DNA from: Adiantum capillus-veneris
Taxonomy: Eukaryota > Streptophyta > Polypodiopsida > Polypodiales > Pteridaceae
Assembly (NCBI GenBank): GCA_014529385.2
Contig: CM043945.1
Location: 147,092,241 to 147,156,240 of the forward strand
DNA: 64,000 nucleotides
Reading direction: 5' to 3'
Both the position numbers and the translations under genes were made by a program. The notes beneath the pieces were generated by a model, which saw only the letters and a program-made list of their open reading frames with translations, did not search any database and had not been told where the DNA came from. Below are positions 45,152-56,989 of the stretch, piece after piece; the stretch's first letter is position 1, and each line of letters begins with the position of its first letter.

Positions 45152-48100
45152 TTAATCCACTGGCCCAAATATCTTTGTTCGACAAGTGAAAAAACCTGTA
45201 TAGAATGCTTCCTCAAACGCCAACATATTGCTAGAGAGCAAAACATGCATCGGGTGTAGAAGCCGTAAAGGACTTCTTCTGAAGGCTGGCCACTTTAAGT
45301 CGTAACCAAGTCCCTTATTTCCTTTGAGGAAAGACATCCATGGTGCTCCTGCTTGCTCTGTCTCTTGAAAGGTTGAATACATGTGAGAAACATTCTGTAA
45401 ATCTTATATAACATGGCACATGATCGGTCAGGGAGGTTCGTGAAGAAATTCATGGCACCCGTTAGGGTTCTCACCATGTATTCCTTTGTGGGTGTTCCCT
45501 GCTCTGGAGCTGGCAATCATGGGTAGTTGAGCCATGTCAGCCTCTTCTTTCTTAGTGCTTCATATGCCTGCGAGGTCCTTAATCTTGGTATAGGATAGAA
45601 TGTTGGGTCTTTCTGAAGTGTTGCACTTGCTCTTGTGAAGTGTTGCACTTGCTCTTGTGAATAGAATTAGATATCTTGAATTCTTGTTCAACCATCTCTT
45701 TCTCCACTTGGGGTGGATATCCTTTGAGCCTTATGCATGCATATCTTTGTATAATCTTTCTTTTACCTGTAGTAGATCTACTTTGATCAAAGGGAGTGAA
45801 AATTTCTCAACTCCCAATCCATCATTGCTTTCCATTTTGCCTCTATTTCTTGGGCAACCTGCTCTTTGAGTGCATCTTTCTCAGCTTTAGAAAGTTGGAC
45901 CATGGGCAGTTGCTCAGCTTCAGTGAGTGGTACCTAAAAATCCTCATTTCCTTCTAGCCCTTCCGTCGGCTGTGTTTCCATCTCAGCAAAAGAGATTGAA
46001 GGAATGTCAACAGTTGGTTGCTCAGAGGTACCGGCTTCTTCCTGATGTTCTGGTTGCCCCTCTCTCAGTAGCTGATTGACTCTCTTTAGTTCATCTATCT
46101 TTTTGAGCAGTTGCTCCTCTCTTTGGACCCGTATCAAAGCAAGGTCTCTTCTTTGTGATTGTTCTAGCTTCAGCTCCAGCTCAAGATCCTTGTTTCTCTT
46201 TTCCAAAGTCTTATAGGCTTCATATGTACTTTTTATTGAAGCGACAACAATATTTTCTCGTATCTGTCTCAAAAAGGCTACCTGATCATTTATCCTTTGC
46301 TATGAGTACTGCAGAGAAGCATTTGCTACATCGAGCTACACTTGGATCTTCTCTACTGATAGAGTAGTGATTAGGAGTTCATTTGTTACCTCTGTCAGCT
46401 GTTGATCTTTGGTCTTGTAGGCATTGGGTAACTTGGTTAGAAGCTCTCCCAGCTCCTTCATTTCTTTCCGTTTCTTTTCTTTTGCAAGCTGGTGCTGTTC
46501 TCCTTCATCCTTCCGCTTTTTGATCTATCTTTGTAAATCTGAAATTATATTCATCATGTCATCCAAATCTCCTTGTAGAGCATCGAGACTAGCTCAATCT
46601 CCCTAGCCTTAGCACTAAGGCTAAGTGTTGATGTTCGCATTTTTCTGTCATCATCTAAATCTGTTTGACATATTCATTGACTTGCATGATGATTTCATTG
46701 TTTGTTTCCCAATCTTCAGGCTCTGTAGGCTGTCTAGAAGTTTCAGCCGTTTCAGTGTGTGGCTCCTTGGGTGGTACTATGGTAGCTTCTTATGGTTGCA
46801 GCGGGGATTCTACTTCTCCTTGAGGTGTTGCAATTTCCTCGGTTGCTTTTCCTTCTTGAGGCTTAGTAGATGCCTCGGCTGTTTCCGGTTCTATTGTCGT
46901 AGAAGGTTCAGCTTCAGTTTGTTCTGTTTCTTTTGGCTGTTCAAAACATGTTGCTACCTGTTCCTACTTTTCAGGATCTTTTTCCTTGGCTTCCTTGCCC
47001 TCATTGGGTTTAGCTGTTGGTGAAGGGCGTAGGCTTGGCATTGGGTGGTCTTCTTGCTCCGTAGCGGGTGAGGTGGGCTTCAAAGACACATCTTCATGGT
47101 CATGGTGTGACTCACCTTGCTCAGTAGCCTCAGTTTGTCTCCGTTGCTCTTCTGCATTTTCCCTTTCTTTCCTCTCTGCTTCTTGAGCTTCTTTCAACTC
47201 TAGGCCTTAAGCTTCTGCATACATGCGTTCAAGAAATTTTGTGGGGTCCTTTGCTTCTTTCCTTGCAGGTTTTTTGGTTCTGGGTCCCCTTATCTCTTTT
47301 GGAACCCATATTTCCGAATTCTCACCTGCAGCTTGGCGGCTCCTTTCATAAGTTTTCTTTTCTCTTTCAAACCTCAACTTCTTTTGCTGAGGTTCTTCTT
47401 GATGTGCAGCTACTATTTTCTTCTTCATCTCTTCAATTCTGGCCCTTCTCTCCTCATTGTCCGAGCTGTTACTACTATGAGCTTTATGAGAGCTTTCTGC
47501 AGATTCTTCATCTAACTTATATACTCTCTTTGATGAACGTGTGGTTCTGGGAGAAGGTTGTGGAGAAAAAATCCATGTCTTCTGGTCTGGGGCTAGCAGC
47601 AAATTATTGGCCATGCCAACATCATGATCTGCTATTCTTGTCAGCACTTCAAGGGTGCCCAGAATATATGTGATTTTACCTTCTTTATTCGTGCCTTTCA
47701 CCGTTGTTAGCACATACTGTGCATGATCAATTGGCTGCCTGGTTGTCGACTTCAACACTTGGGTGAAGGCGCTCGTAACCGAATGGTTTGGGGTGGTGTA
47801 CTGTGGCAGTCTCTCTGCTAAGAAATGGAAATGTTGATGGTATAGGCGTGCTGGTTCTTCCACTTGCCTTTGGATGAGGTCGAAAAAGGTTGTAGCAACA
47901 GTCTCCTTGGTGAATGTGCATGCTGTCTTTTTGTCTCTCGGGCCTGCATCGTCATTCCTTTAGTTGGCAACTTCAGTGCCTCAACCACAATCTCTTTTGT
48001 GATTACTACTTTGACTTTTTGCCCTTGTTAGTCGATGATTTGGGCTGACCATCCTCTTTGATTGTGGACAGTAGCTCATATGCTTTCTGGAAATCTACGT

Positions 48101-48398
48101 CGTATGGTTCCTGGTCGTAGAAGTCTCTGAGGCCCAGCCTTCTGTTGGCTTCTTTGGTGTCTGGCTTGGCAGCTACACCATTTATCTCTTTTGGTAGCAT
48201 TTGTAGATCTACCTCATGTCCTTCTTCACTCTTATACCTGCCTGTGAAAATGGTGGTGTTGTTTTCTTCAAGCTATTCTCTTGTCAAGTATGCTGCCTTG
48301 GATCTCTCTACTGAACTTGGGTCCAGTTGGTAGGGTGGCAACTCTTGCAGTTTGTCTTTTTGGGACACCTTTTTCTTGGCCTTCTTGGCATCTTGCAT
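45152..48398 (-). pseudogene. Large unknown reading frame E (decayed)
   Basis: From a Met at 48,398 (MQDAKKAKKKVSQKDKLQEL) about 1,080 codons can be followed through at least one in-frame stop (TAG, 48,275) and several frameshifts. Pieces: FYDQEPYDVDFQKAYELLST (48.1 kb), YHQHFHFLAERLPQYTTPNH to RSSKRVYKLDEESAESSHKA (47.86-47.4), a Lys/Glu/Arg-rich segment (47.4-47.2), a Glu/Pro/Thr-rich segment (47.2-46.7), a coiled coil (YKTLEKRNKDLELELKLEQ, 46.2), then VRTLTGAMNFFTNLPD and KRQSKQEHHGCLSSKEIRDL (45.5-45.3). I recognise no family. It could be an extra ORF or gag of a large retroelement, since a palindrome array lies just upstream, or a dead host gene. Confidence 0.5.
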
Positions 48399-48569
48399 TG
48401 CTCCTGTTAGGGGAATACAATGCCAAAGTTAGAAAATTCAGCAAATTCCGCTTTGAAATGCCTTGAGTCTGAATTGCTGACAAATCGAGTCCAATTTGGA
48501 GCATGCATAGATGCATAAAAACATGTAAAGATCAAAATCATATAGTTCAGGCAAAAATTTGCAACCAAA

Positions 48570-49135
48570 GTAAATAATCACGATTGGGTATAGCTGGGGA
48601 TTTTTTCCAACTTTTTGCATTCTTGACATGATAGGCTTGGAACATATGGTATTTAGGTGCTCTGAGTGAAGTGTGGACTCATTTGAGTGCACAGGAAATG
48701 GTGCCAGATTTAGGCTTTCAATCTCTGAAATTGTAGATATAAAGAGATTTTGAGATCCAAACTTGGTCAATGGACTTCGGACATCATGTTCTTTGGTCCC
48801 ATAGGGTCAAAGTTGCAGATTTCACCCATTTTGGCAAGAAAGTAAATAATCGAGATTATTAACTTTTTCACCAAAATGTACATTTTTTGGTGCAACTTGG
48901 TTCTATTGTGTTTGAGATATGGGGTGATTTGGATCAAAAAATGTGACAGATAACTCAAAAATTGGATTGGAAAGACTTCTTTGCGTTTTTTTTGACAATT
49001 TCCAAGTTTTTTCTTGATCATTTTGGCTTCTACTTGAAATGTGGCATGTAATAGATGTGGAAAAGTGATAGGTGAGGTGAAGGTATCATTTCAAGCAGTA
49101 AAAAAACACAAAAGTAAATAATCATGATTATTTAC
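48570..49135. repeat. Three-copy palindrome array, exact 272-bp period
   Basis: GTAAATAATC-n2-GATTATTTAC. The copy at 49,114-49,135 is a perfect 22-bp palindrome. The copy at 48,842-48,863 has one mismatch. The copy at 48,570-48,591 has an intact left arm and core but a decayed right arm. Starts are 272 and 272 bp apart. The DNA between them is otherwise diverged. It lies upstream (minus strand) of reading frame E. Confidence 0.85.
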
Positions 49136-52100
49136 AGCAGTCAATTTTTTTGCTAAACTTGACAATTTGATGACCTAAACATATTCAATACATCTAAAAC
49201 AAGTCCTAAATTGAATTTGGTAAAGTTTTGTCGTGTCGGCATCACTTTGTGCTTTGTTGACTCTAAAATCACTGACTTTTGTGACTAGATGGCATATGGA
49301 GTTGGTTAGTCGCTTTTGAAGCTATGGACTTGTCCGCTACATAGTCCTGAAGCTACCCGTTCAGTTTTGGCCCATTTGGGGTCAATTTGACTTCATATGT
49401 CAAATTTGACGCTTTGTAGCCTTCGAGCTATTTTCTGCTTTTCAAGAGCTTGAGCCTTGACTGTTTTCATGAAACCATCCATGTACATTGTGTATAGACC
49501 CAGTCTATAAGTTGTCTATGGAGTCACAATCCAATTCTCGCATCTGGCAAAAACCTAGATTTTCTACTTGGGACCCCCCTTGACCCCTGCCGAATGGTCA
49601 TCTGGTGATATAGAAGTGTTCTATTATATAGGGGCATGCTACAGTTCAAGTCCCGTCCAATTTGGTTGAGATGACAGGCCACTATGGTCAATTTTTGGTC
49701 GTAGGACTTCATGCACTGCTGGGTTTCTAGGGTTTTTTCCCGAGCCTAGACTTTCTACCCGGCCATATAGAATTGATTATTGATAAGCTTAGAACTTACC
49801 CCTCATGTCTTGTGTGAAACGGCGCTGTAAAAGGGCGACTGTGGACTCCGGAAATCGCGCGCAAAGAGGTCGAGAGCTCTCTTCTCCAAGAGTGATTAGT
49901 GGAAATGAGGTGACTTTGGGCTACCTTGGATATCTATACTCAGACTTCCCAAACCTTTTTTCCCCAAATTCCCGTGTTAGTCCTTCTAGGCCGTGAAATC
50001 TATGTTAGACTCAAAAATGTCTTCAATTGGATTTCGGTAGCTCATTCTACCAGAATTTGCGAAAGCAGGTCTTGGCAACTTAATTTAGGCTTCCCACTTC
50101 CATCTGCCGATTTGATTGAAATTTTTTGTGACTAGCCGCCTTGTCCTTTTGATCATCAGCGTATCTTTAGTTTCTCAATCTGAGCTCATCTGCTATTTAT
50201 TATTAATTTTTTGACCTATTTATTAAAAAAATCAAAGAAAATAACAAAATGCGCTAAAAAGGAAAAGTAAAAAATCAATAATTAGAAAAAATCATTGAGA
50301 AACACTGCTTTATTGTTTTTTGGTGGATTTCTTCATTTTTTAAGTCCCAATATCAAGAAAAAATGATAAAAATAACAAACAAATACCATTTTCTGATGAC
50401 TTTTTGATAGTATATACACTATTTACACTCATCGGGAAGATATCAGTTAAATTTCCCCCGTTGATGATTTTGTAAGGACATTATTAGGTAATTTTGGAAA
50501 AATCACACGTTAACATCAATTTTTTTCTCCATCTTCAAACGTTGCCCTTAATTACTTACTTTCCTTCCACCCCTCCTAGATGGTGTACTTCAGGACGACT
50601 GTGTCTATGGGTTGAACAATCGTATCTATGCATAGCCTTGGTTGGCTCTATCATGCTTTGAAGATCAATGCATTGCAAACCATTATGTTGTGCAAGAGTT
50701 GGTTCTTGAGTAATTAACTCAGGGGTTTCTCAGGTCGAGATTTTCTGTTGTTGTCTCCCAAAGAGCAAATCTTGTAGTGCCCTTTGCTTGATTGTACCAT
50801 CAAGATGCTTTGGCATGCTCATTTCCTAAGCTATTGGTATCAATAATGATGGTTGTTGAGCTTTAACCCGCCATTGGTATCTTGGTTTGTCTTGGTTAGA
50901 ATGTTGCAGTGGTTGAGTATTTTGAGACTTAACTCTCCATTGCTTTATCCCCGGGGAATTCACTCTATATACAAAATGAGACGCCACCTGCGAGCAAACA
51001 ACGTTGGTAAAACCCCTATATACGACTCATATCAAGGAATATGACCCCCCTTTCTACGCTTTTACGACAATCAATGAAGAAAACTATCATACCCCTATCT
51101 TATATATAAAATGTAGGCCGTCTCACATGATCTAACTGAGTAAAACTAGTCAAAGAGTGTGTAGCATAGTGACTGGCAATATACTAAGGAACCACTTCTG
51201 TTGATGTACCCTCAATGTGTCTTGGTTTGACTTTCGCCCGATGAGCCTGCACTTTGGCTACTCATCTAATTTTGACCCATCTAAATTACTCAAAAAACAT
51301 GGTTATAACATTGTTCTAGGTTCTTCCTGTAAATTTGCATCTATACAAAGTCTTTATAGCTTTCATCCCTCAAGAAATGAACTATAGTCACAAAAGAAGC
51401 AATTGATACAAAGAAGTGTTAGTTCTTGCATGTATCTTTGTAGCTATTGACTCATAAGTTTAAGCCCAAACTCTTTTGGGAAGCCAAGATTTTGAAACAC
51501 AAATCCTTCCTCTCATTTTTTTTTCTCACTCCCCCCTAAATATGATACCTCCCTCCCTTATTTTTAAGTTTGGGTTATAAATTATTGGGGGCCTGCGCCT
51601 AACTTATACACTTATGTTCCTTGTAAGAAAACCCCCTCCCTTGCACTTACGTGGTGCGGTAAGTTTTCCATGGTGAATCCCCAAGGGCTTTATCGGTGTT
51701 ACGGTTTGTGGAGAAGAAAAGTGCTCCTTTTTTCTCCAAATCCAATTTGTTTTAGGTTCCCTCCCCAAAGATGCTCTTCTTTGTGTTTTGAATTTTGGAA
51801 TCGTCTTTGTACAGGAGATGAGGTTTTGGGCACCCAAATTTTAATCAGCTTGTCCTTAAGCTGTGCTTTTGGTACCCAGATATGCCCGATTCTTGCATGC
51901 TACTTGTAGCATTTGCTTGTCTATAGGAGGGAGAAGATTGATTGCTTCGTGATTTGCTCTATTGGTAACCTCCTTTCCATTTCTCTTTGCTTGGTGCAAT
52001 TGGAACAATGAGTTTTCCGCCTTTAATAGTTGGAGCTGATTGGTATCCCAACCTGGTACTACCTTGTACCTCCGCATCCATGAGATTGCAAAAATCATTG

Positions 52101-52260
52101 TTTCATTCATGTGTTCATCGGGTAATCATACAAACTGATGAGGGAATGAACATCCATGTACTACGATTTCTACCATACATCGAGCAAACTTATCCGAGCA
52201 AACTCAAAACCGAGAAAAGTTGGGCCAAGTGAGTTTCTCATGTATATATATAATGCTTTT
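49136..52260. other. No recognisable gene
   Basis: AT-rich non-coding DNA. A 12-bp palindrome GTCAAATTTGAC is at 49,399-49,410. Two similar stretches (GTTGAGCTTTAACCCGCCATTG and GTTGAGTATTTTGAGACTTAAC forms, shortened) lie at 50.85-50.95 kb. Open frames near 51.6-51.9 kb resemble nothing known. I found no PBS for a possible element E. Confidence 0.35.
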
Positions 52261-52367
52261 CTAAAAAGAGATATAACACACAGACACACACACATGGAGA
52301 GAGAGAGATTTCTCTAAACCCAAATAATAAATGTCAGCATCATTGCTCCCCAGTCATGATTATACAA

Positions 52368-52488
52368 ATCTAGTCGTCCTTATACATGTCACCATTGCTA
52401 GCAAAATTATGTTTTTTTGAAAGCTTAAATAAATAGCAATCTAGTCGTCCTTATGCATGTCACCATTGCTAGGTCAAATGTGTTTTTT
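52368..52488 (+). repeat. 71-bp-offset tandem duplication
   Basis: ATCTAGTCGTCCTTATACAT with CACCATTGCTAG at 52,368-52,420 recurs at 52,439-52,488 with few changes. Confidence 0.75.
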
Positions 52489-52575
52489 CACTTCATCTTG
52501 CGCACTCTCCCACTTAAGTTTTAGTCCTCATGAAAACCAAGCCAATGTGTGAGCACAACCAAACTACCTTGTAGG

Positions 52576-52579
<4 letters not shown>

Positions 52580-52649
<70 letters not shown>

Positions 52650-52895
52650 ACAAATCTCAAAAAAATTCTGCGTCTCTTTCTATGTTTAGATTTCAAGTCC
52701 GCTAAAACATAGTGCTAAGAGCCATTTGAAAACTCAAAACAACCAATTGAAGGGAAGGAAAGAAGCATAGAATCCGCTTTGAAAATTCAAGAAAATAGAG
52801 TTTAATTGTAAAAAATGCCGTTATTTTGAGAAATTTTCTCTATGGATGTTTGTGAAATTGTTTTTTTCCGAACATTGCCTGAAGCATGTGAATCG

Positions 52896-52982
<87 letters not shown>
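52580..52982. repeat. Two (CT)n(CA)n microsatellites
   Basis: (CT)n 52,580-52,624 with (CA)n 52,625-52,651, and (CT)n 52,901-52,929 with (CA)n 52,929-52,982. This is the reverse-strand form of the GT-GA order seen elsewhere. Confidence 0.95.
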
Positions 52983-52986
<4 letters not shown>

Positions 52987-53324
52987 GAGCATACACTAAT
53001 TAGAAATATAACAAGTTGAAATTTGTCCAAAAATGATTTGCGGGAAAAACCTAGTAGCGGTACCACAGAGTAAAACTTACTTTAGCAGTGCTACATTCCA
53101 GAGAGGCACCTACCTAAGATTAATTAAGCTAATTCTCTGGAATCTCAACATCTGGTGATGCTAATCGCTCCCCTACTTCTAGCCCTGTTCTAGTTCAGTG
53201 TGACCATTGAGGTAGCCACCCGTAAACTCCACTAGATGGTAGACATAAAGCTGAGTGATGCATGTTTTGCACCGACGATGAAGATGCAATGTTGATAAAG
53301 AAAGGGCAGCAAGAATATGAGGAG

Positions 53325-53517
53325 GTGGTTTTTGTTGATTTAATAGAAGGGAAAGTTGGAGCTACCTCTTCATTGGTGTTCGAGATCGGGCCTCTAAGTC
53401 TGTTGCCCAAGAAGACGACATTGCCAAGGAGACTACCAAGGACTGGAAGGACTTGCACTTTATTATCAAGCTCACTGTCCAAAATCGTCAAGCCAAGGTT
53501 GTTGTAGTCCCTTCCAC
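53325..53517 (+). pseudogene. Ribosomal protein L12 (uL11), internal part, pseudogene
   Basis: The plus strand encodes [16 protein letters not shown] and [11 protein letters not shown]. After a small deletion that shifts frame at about 53,410, it encodes [17 protein letters not shown] and [17 protein letters not shown]. These match eukaryotic 60S protein L12 from about residue 13 to 70 ([53 protein letters not shown]). L12 is part of the ribosomal stalk base. The frameshift and the missing C-terminal half make it dead. There is no intron in the span, so a retrocopy is likely. Confidence 0.85.
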
Positions 53518-53547
53518 TATCTGCGAGGGATCCAATTTGGACGGCAT
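53512..53547 (-). pseudogene. Ribosomal protein L12, N-terminus, inverted
   Basis: On the opposite strand, starting at the ATG at 53,547-53,545, the sequence reads [12 protein letters not shown], the start of plant L12 ([12 protein letters not shown]). It is preceded by a 5' UTR-like stretch to about 53,610. It meets the internal part head-on at about 53,512-53,517, so the pseudogene is split by an inversion whose junction lies between residue 12 and residue 70. Confidence 0.83.
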
Positions 53548-53637
53548 CTTTGTTGGTTTCCTCTCCTAATTTCTTTCTGCTGCTTCCGCTTCTGCTCGCA
53601 CAACCCTACGTTGCCCTCACTTACTCAACGATCTCTC

Positions 53638-53649
53638 TCTCTCTCCCCC

Positions 53650-53698
<49 letters not shown>
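53638..53698 (+). repeat. (CT)n microsatellite
   Basis: A CT run next to the 5' side of the inverted L12 N-terminus. Confidence 0.93.
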
Positions 53699-53701
<3 letters not shown>

Positions 53702-54318
53702 AAAAGAAAACCTTTTTTGAAATAACTATGTAGCCAATATGAGATAATTTAACATCAACAGAGTATGTCTATTTGAACGGTTGCAAACCTCACAATTAAA
53801 AAGTGTCATTTTTTGCACTCTTACATCTGCAAGAACATGCTATCATAGCCCACAATAAGCATGGCACATCTCAATTGTATGTATGCAGCAACCCCCAACC
53901 TCATAAGGCATGACAAAGCAGAAGGTTACAAGAGTGCACTGACCTATCTTTTCTAGAAACCATATTTCTTACGTTTATAGAACAAATCATGTTTGGCACT
54001 GCCAAGGTTCACAATTTTGGGGCAACCATCTCTATCCTTCTCCTGTTGGGTGCTCTCTTTGCAATAGTAAGCATAAAAAATGCAGACCTTCGCAGATGAC
54101 GCAGTGCTTTTGGAAGGAGCAATAATTGCTCTAATCGTACACCGTACATGGATGCACGTATGCAAATCACGCACATGCCATCGCACTTCTCATAGTCGCT
54201 CTATAGCGATGTCCAGCTGCTTGTGACACATTATCAGATCAGGATGATGCTTTGCCATGGTTGCTCCTGAGTGCCGGCTTGCCCCACGTGTGTTGAGAGA
54301 GTCTCTCTCTCTCTTAAA
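53699..54318. other. No recognisable gene
   Basis: Non-coding, mixed composition, with a short (TC)n near 54,300. Nothing supported. Confidence 0.35.
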
Positions 54319-54398
54319 AAAAACTCCAAAAACTCAACTCTCTCAAAGAGCGCGTGCCGGCGCGTGCTCTTTGAGAGAGTTGAGTTTTTGGAGTTTTT
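54319..54398. repeat. Perfect 33-bp foldback
   Basis: The left arm at 54,319-54,351 (AAAAACTCCAAAAACTCAAC, then TCTCTCAAAGAGC) is perfectly complementary to the right arm at 54,366-54,398, around a 14-nt GC-rich loop (GCGTGCCGGCGCGT). No target duplication is evident. Confidence 0.92.
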
Positions 54399-54587
54399 AT
54401 GAAGGAAGCAGAAGCAGTTGACAATGCCCCCTCAGCAGATTTTTTCTAGTTCACCGTAGGTCCGTAAGCAGGTAGGGGGCGGTAGTGGTGCAACATGCGT
54501 TGTAGACCATGATAGCATCACCTCCGCCAAGACAAAGATTCTAATAGAAATGGATGGTGGTCCTCGGCGCCGCGCTGCAGTGAAATC

Positions 54588-54637
<50 letters not shown>

Positions 54638-55982
54638 CGTACGCACATGCGTGCACACACACCCGTTTGCTTCCTTTCTCCCTCCCAGCTTGCAGTGAAT
54701 CTAGCTCCACTTTGCTCCACGAGGAAAAAACTTGGTTTCCGTGTCCTGCTGCACCCCCCTCGAGCTCTCTTGATAACTGTTGTGGATATATGATGTTGGG
54801 GTTTGATATTTCGGATTGATTTTTTTTTGCTATTTGCATAATAATGCCTTTTGCTAGTTAGAGCATCCTCTGCACAAGCTGTTGTACTGCGTGTGCCTCA
54901 CAACGGTTAGCAATCAAGAGCTTCGCATGTACTCCCAGATTCCCTTTCACCAGGCATAGGGCGGTTGATGGTGTGCTTACCTTGCCCAATGTGGTATAGC
55001 TTTTGAACCAGTGCTTGTATTTGTTTAGGGCATCGAATCCTATATGCAGTAGAATTTTCAGTGGTTTTTGCTTTTATCTTCGAACTTGCAAGATCTATTC
55101 ATATAAACTCTTTCACAGTAACTTGGAATACTTCCCGGGTTTTGTGCTTCAGACTCGCTTGCAGCTGATGAACTAGAAGGGACTTAAAAGTGATCATTGT
55201 TTTGGAGAGTATTATTTAGGGAAATGGTTTGGCTTAAATAGAGAAAGGAAATGTGCTAGGTCGAATGCACATTTCTGCACAAATATTTTTCTATCTTGCT
55301 TGATATTTTATTCATGTTCTGAATTTGTTCTTGGCAATGCCTCAATTTCAACGTCATTTTGTTTTTAGACCTAGAAGATAGACGTAATTTTAATCTATTT
55401 TATTGGCTCTTTGATCAAACAACAGGAAAGGGTGGCAGACTATCGAAGTAATGGCTGCAAGCCATAACATTTCTTGAAAATTGAAAGAAAAAATAAACAT
55501 TTACTCTTATGCTTTTCAATAGGATAAAACTGTGGTAAAAGGGGCCATGACCCACAATTTTGTTATGTAGCTCTCTTTAGTGCTTCAAGTACTTTTACTT
55601 TTACTCGATGAATGGCGATTGGGCAGATGGATACAAAGGCTGATGTGTTTGGTGCCACTACAGATCCCATACATGCAAACTTCTCAGATGCAGTTTCATT
55701 GGCATCCTCCATGGGTAAATAGAGCAGTGGCAAGTCCTACCTTCTTAACCATCTTTATGGTATAAGCCTGCTTGAGGCAAATGCACGGATGGTGTGTGGA
55801 TGACTGTAAGATGTGAGTCAGTCTGTTTGTATGTGCTTCTTGACTTCGAAGGGTTGGGAAGCTTTGAGCAAAGTGAGCAAGGAGACATATTGTTCCTGTC
55901 CATTCTCAATGCAGCAATTAGTCTTTTGGACGAGCTTGCATCTGATTTTTTGAAAATGTCTTCCTAAATTTTTTCCCAAAAA

Positions 55983-55985
<3 letters not shown>
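54399..55985. other. Non-coding stretch with compound microsatellite
   Basis: (TC)n 54,591-54,622 runs into (GC)n to about 54,638 and then a short GTACGCACATGCGTGCAC purine-pyrimidine alternation. The remainder has no recognised gene. Confidence 0.45.

Positions 55986-55988
<3 letters not shown>

Positions 55989-56046
<58 letters not shown>
55989..56046 (+). repeat. (GA)n microsatellite
   Basis: About 29 GA units after an A-rich run. Confidence 0.95.
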
Positions 56047-56047
<1 letters not shown>

Positions 56048-56127
56048 CGACTTGCTTGTGAGACTCTGAGAGTACGTGACAAAGAGAAGCCCTGCAAGTG
56101 AATAAGAGACACGACATTGAAAATTCA

Positions 56128-56406
56128 CTAAACTCGGACTATGTCTTGATCAACTATTCTTATTTGATAGTAGCCACTTTTCATGGCAGTCCTATTGAAG
56201 TAGGTCGACCCTTGTAGCTTATCAAATAGGTCTTCTACCCTTGAAACGGGAAACCTATTTTTTATAGTGATCCTATTTGGTGCTCTATACTCGACACACA
56301 TACGATATGTGTCGACTTTCTTTTTCACTAATAACATTGGTGAATAAAATAGATATGAGCTAGGCCTAACCATGCCCTTCTCAACTAGCTCATGCACTTG
56401 CCGCAT
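56128..56406 (-). pseudogene. Element D RT start (3'-truncated)
   Basis: VHELVEKGMVRPSSYLFYSP, MCVEYRAPNRITIKNRFPV and MKSGYYQIRIVDQDIV match element C RT fingers and palm start. The match ends near 56,143, so the catalytic half of RT, RNase H and integrase are missing. It follows the protease piece in the same frame. Confidence 0.8.
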
Positions 56407-56502
56407 AATCTCCTCTTGTTGCGCTTGGGAAACTCTCTAAGGAGGTTTATTAGGCGGTGAACTTCCTGGAAGAAGTTCAATTGCATGGTCATCATCATTG
56501 CT

Positions 56503-56976
56503 TCATTCTGGAGGTAGTTCACAAGGTATATCGTCAATAAAAACATCTTGAACCCCCTTGAGGAAATTGGATAACTCTAATTCCTTTTGATTGTTTACAT
56601 TTTCCTTTGCTAAAGCATTAGGTTCATTTTGAGAATCTTTAACAAAAATCATGTACATGGAAATAGAGCTCTTTATTGACTTGTTGAAAGCTTGCTTATG
56701 TACAAGAAATATGGTACTACCCAACTCCTTAGCATCTATGTACATATCTTTTTCCTTGAACCTAAAGTAGAGTTGTCTTTTAGGGAATTTAACATTGGCA
56801 TCCATGCGATCAAACCATAGTGCCCCTAGGATGACATCCCAATGCTTGGGAGGAGAGATAATTAAATCCTCCTTGTCCACATAGCTTTGGACATGGAGCC
56901 TCAATTTCCCAATTGAGGGAGTGACCAAGGATTCTTGCCCCTTGAAAGCACAATCAGCAGGTAGGACGTCTCTCAT
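56503..56976 (-). pseudogene. Element D protease and linker
   Basis: TPSIGKLRLHVQSYVDKEDL, DVILGALWFDRMDANVKFPK and FKEKDMYIDAKELGSTIFL follow element C closely (KLRLHVQSYGNKEDFF; DAILGAPWFD). The active-site strand lies just upstream near 57.0 kb in a broken frame (TGSTDNFISTKLATKL-like). Both are family-M signatures. Confidence 0.78.
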
Positions 56977-56989
56977 CTCATAGGCTGCC

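Noticed and set aside
48241-50200. Asp-type PBS for element E
   Set aside because: No CCCCGG-x-x-ACGGCGCCA-like sequence was found to the right of reading frame E, so its retroelement nature stays unproven.
50834-50850. TTGGTATCAATAATG as a Met-type PBS
   Set aside because: Only the first nine bases fit, with no LTR edge, conserved hairpin or gag nearby.
51604-51909. Open frames on both strands near 51.7 kb
   Set aside because: Short, no family resemblance, no partner in the window; not supported as a gene.
53195-53491. Minus-strand frame that looks slightly LRR-like
   Set aside because: The opposite strand encodes recognisable ribosomal protein L12 with a frameshift; the minus frame is its shadow.
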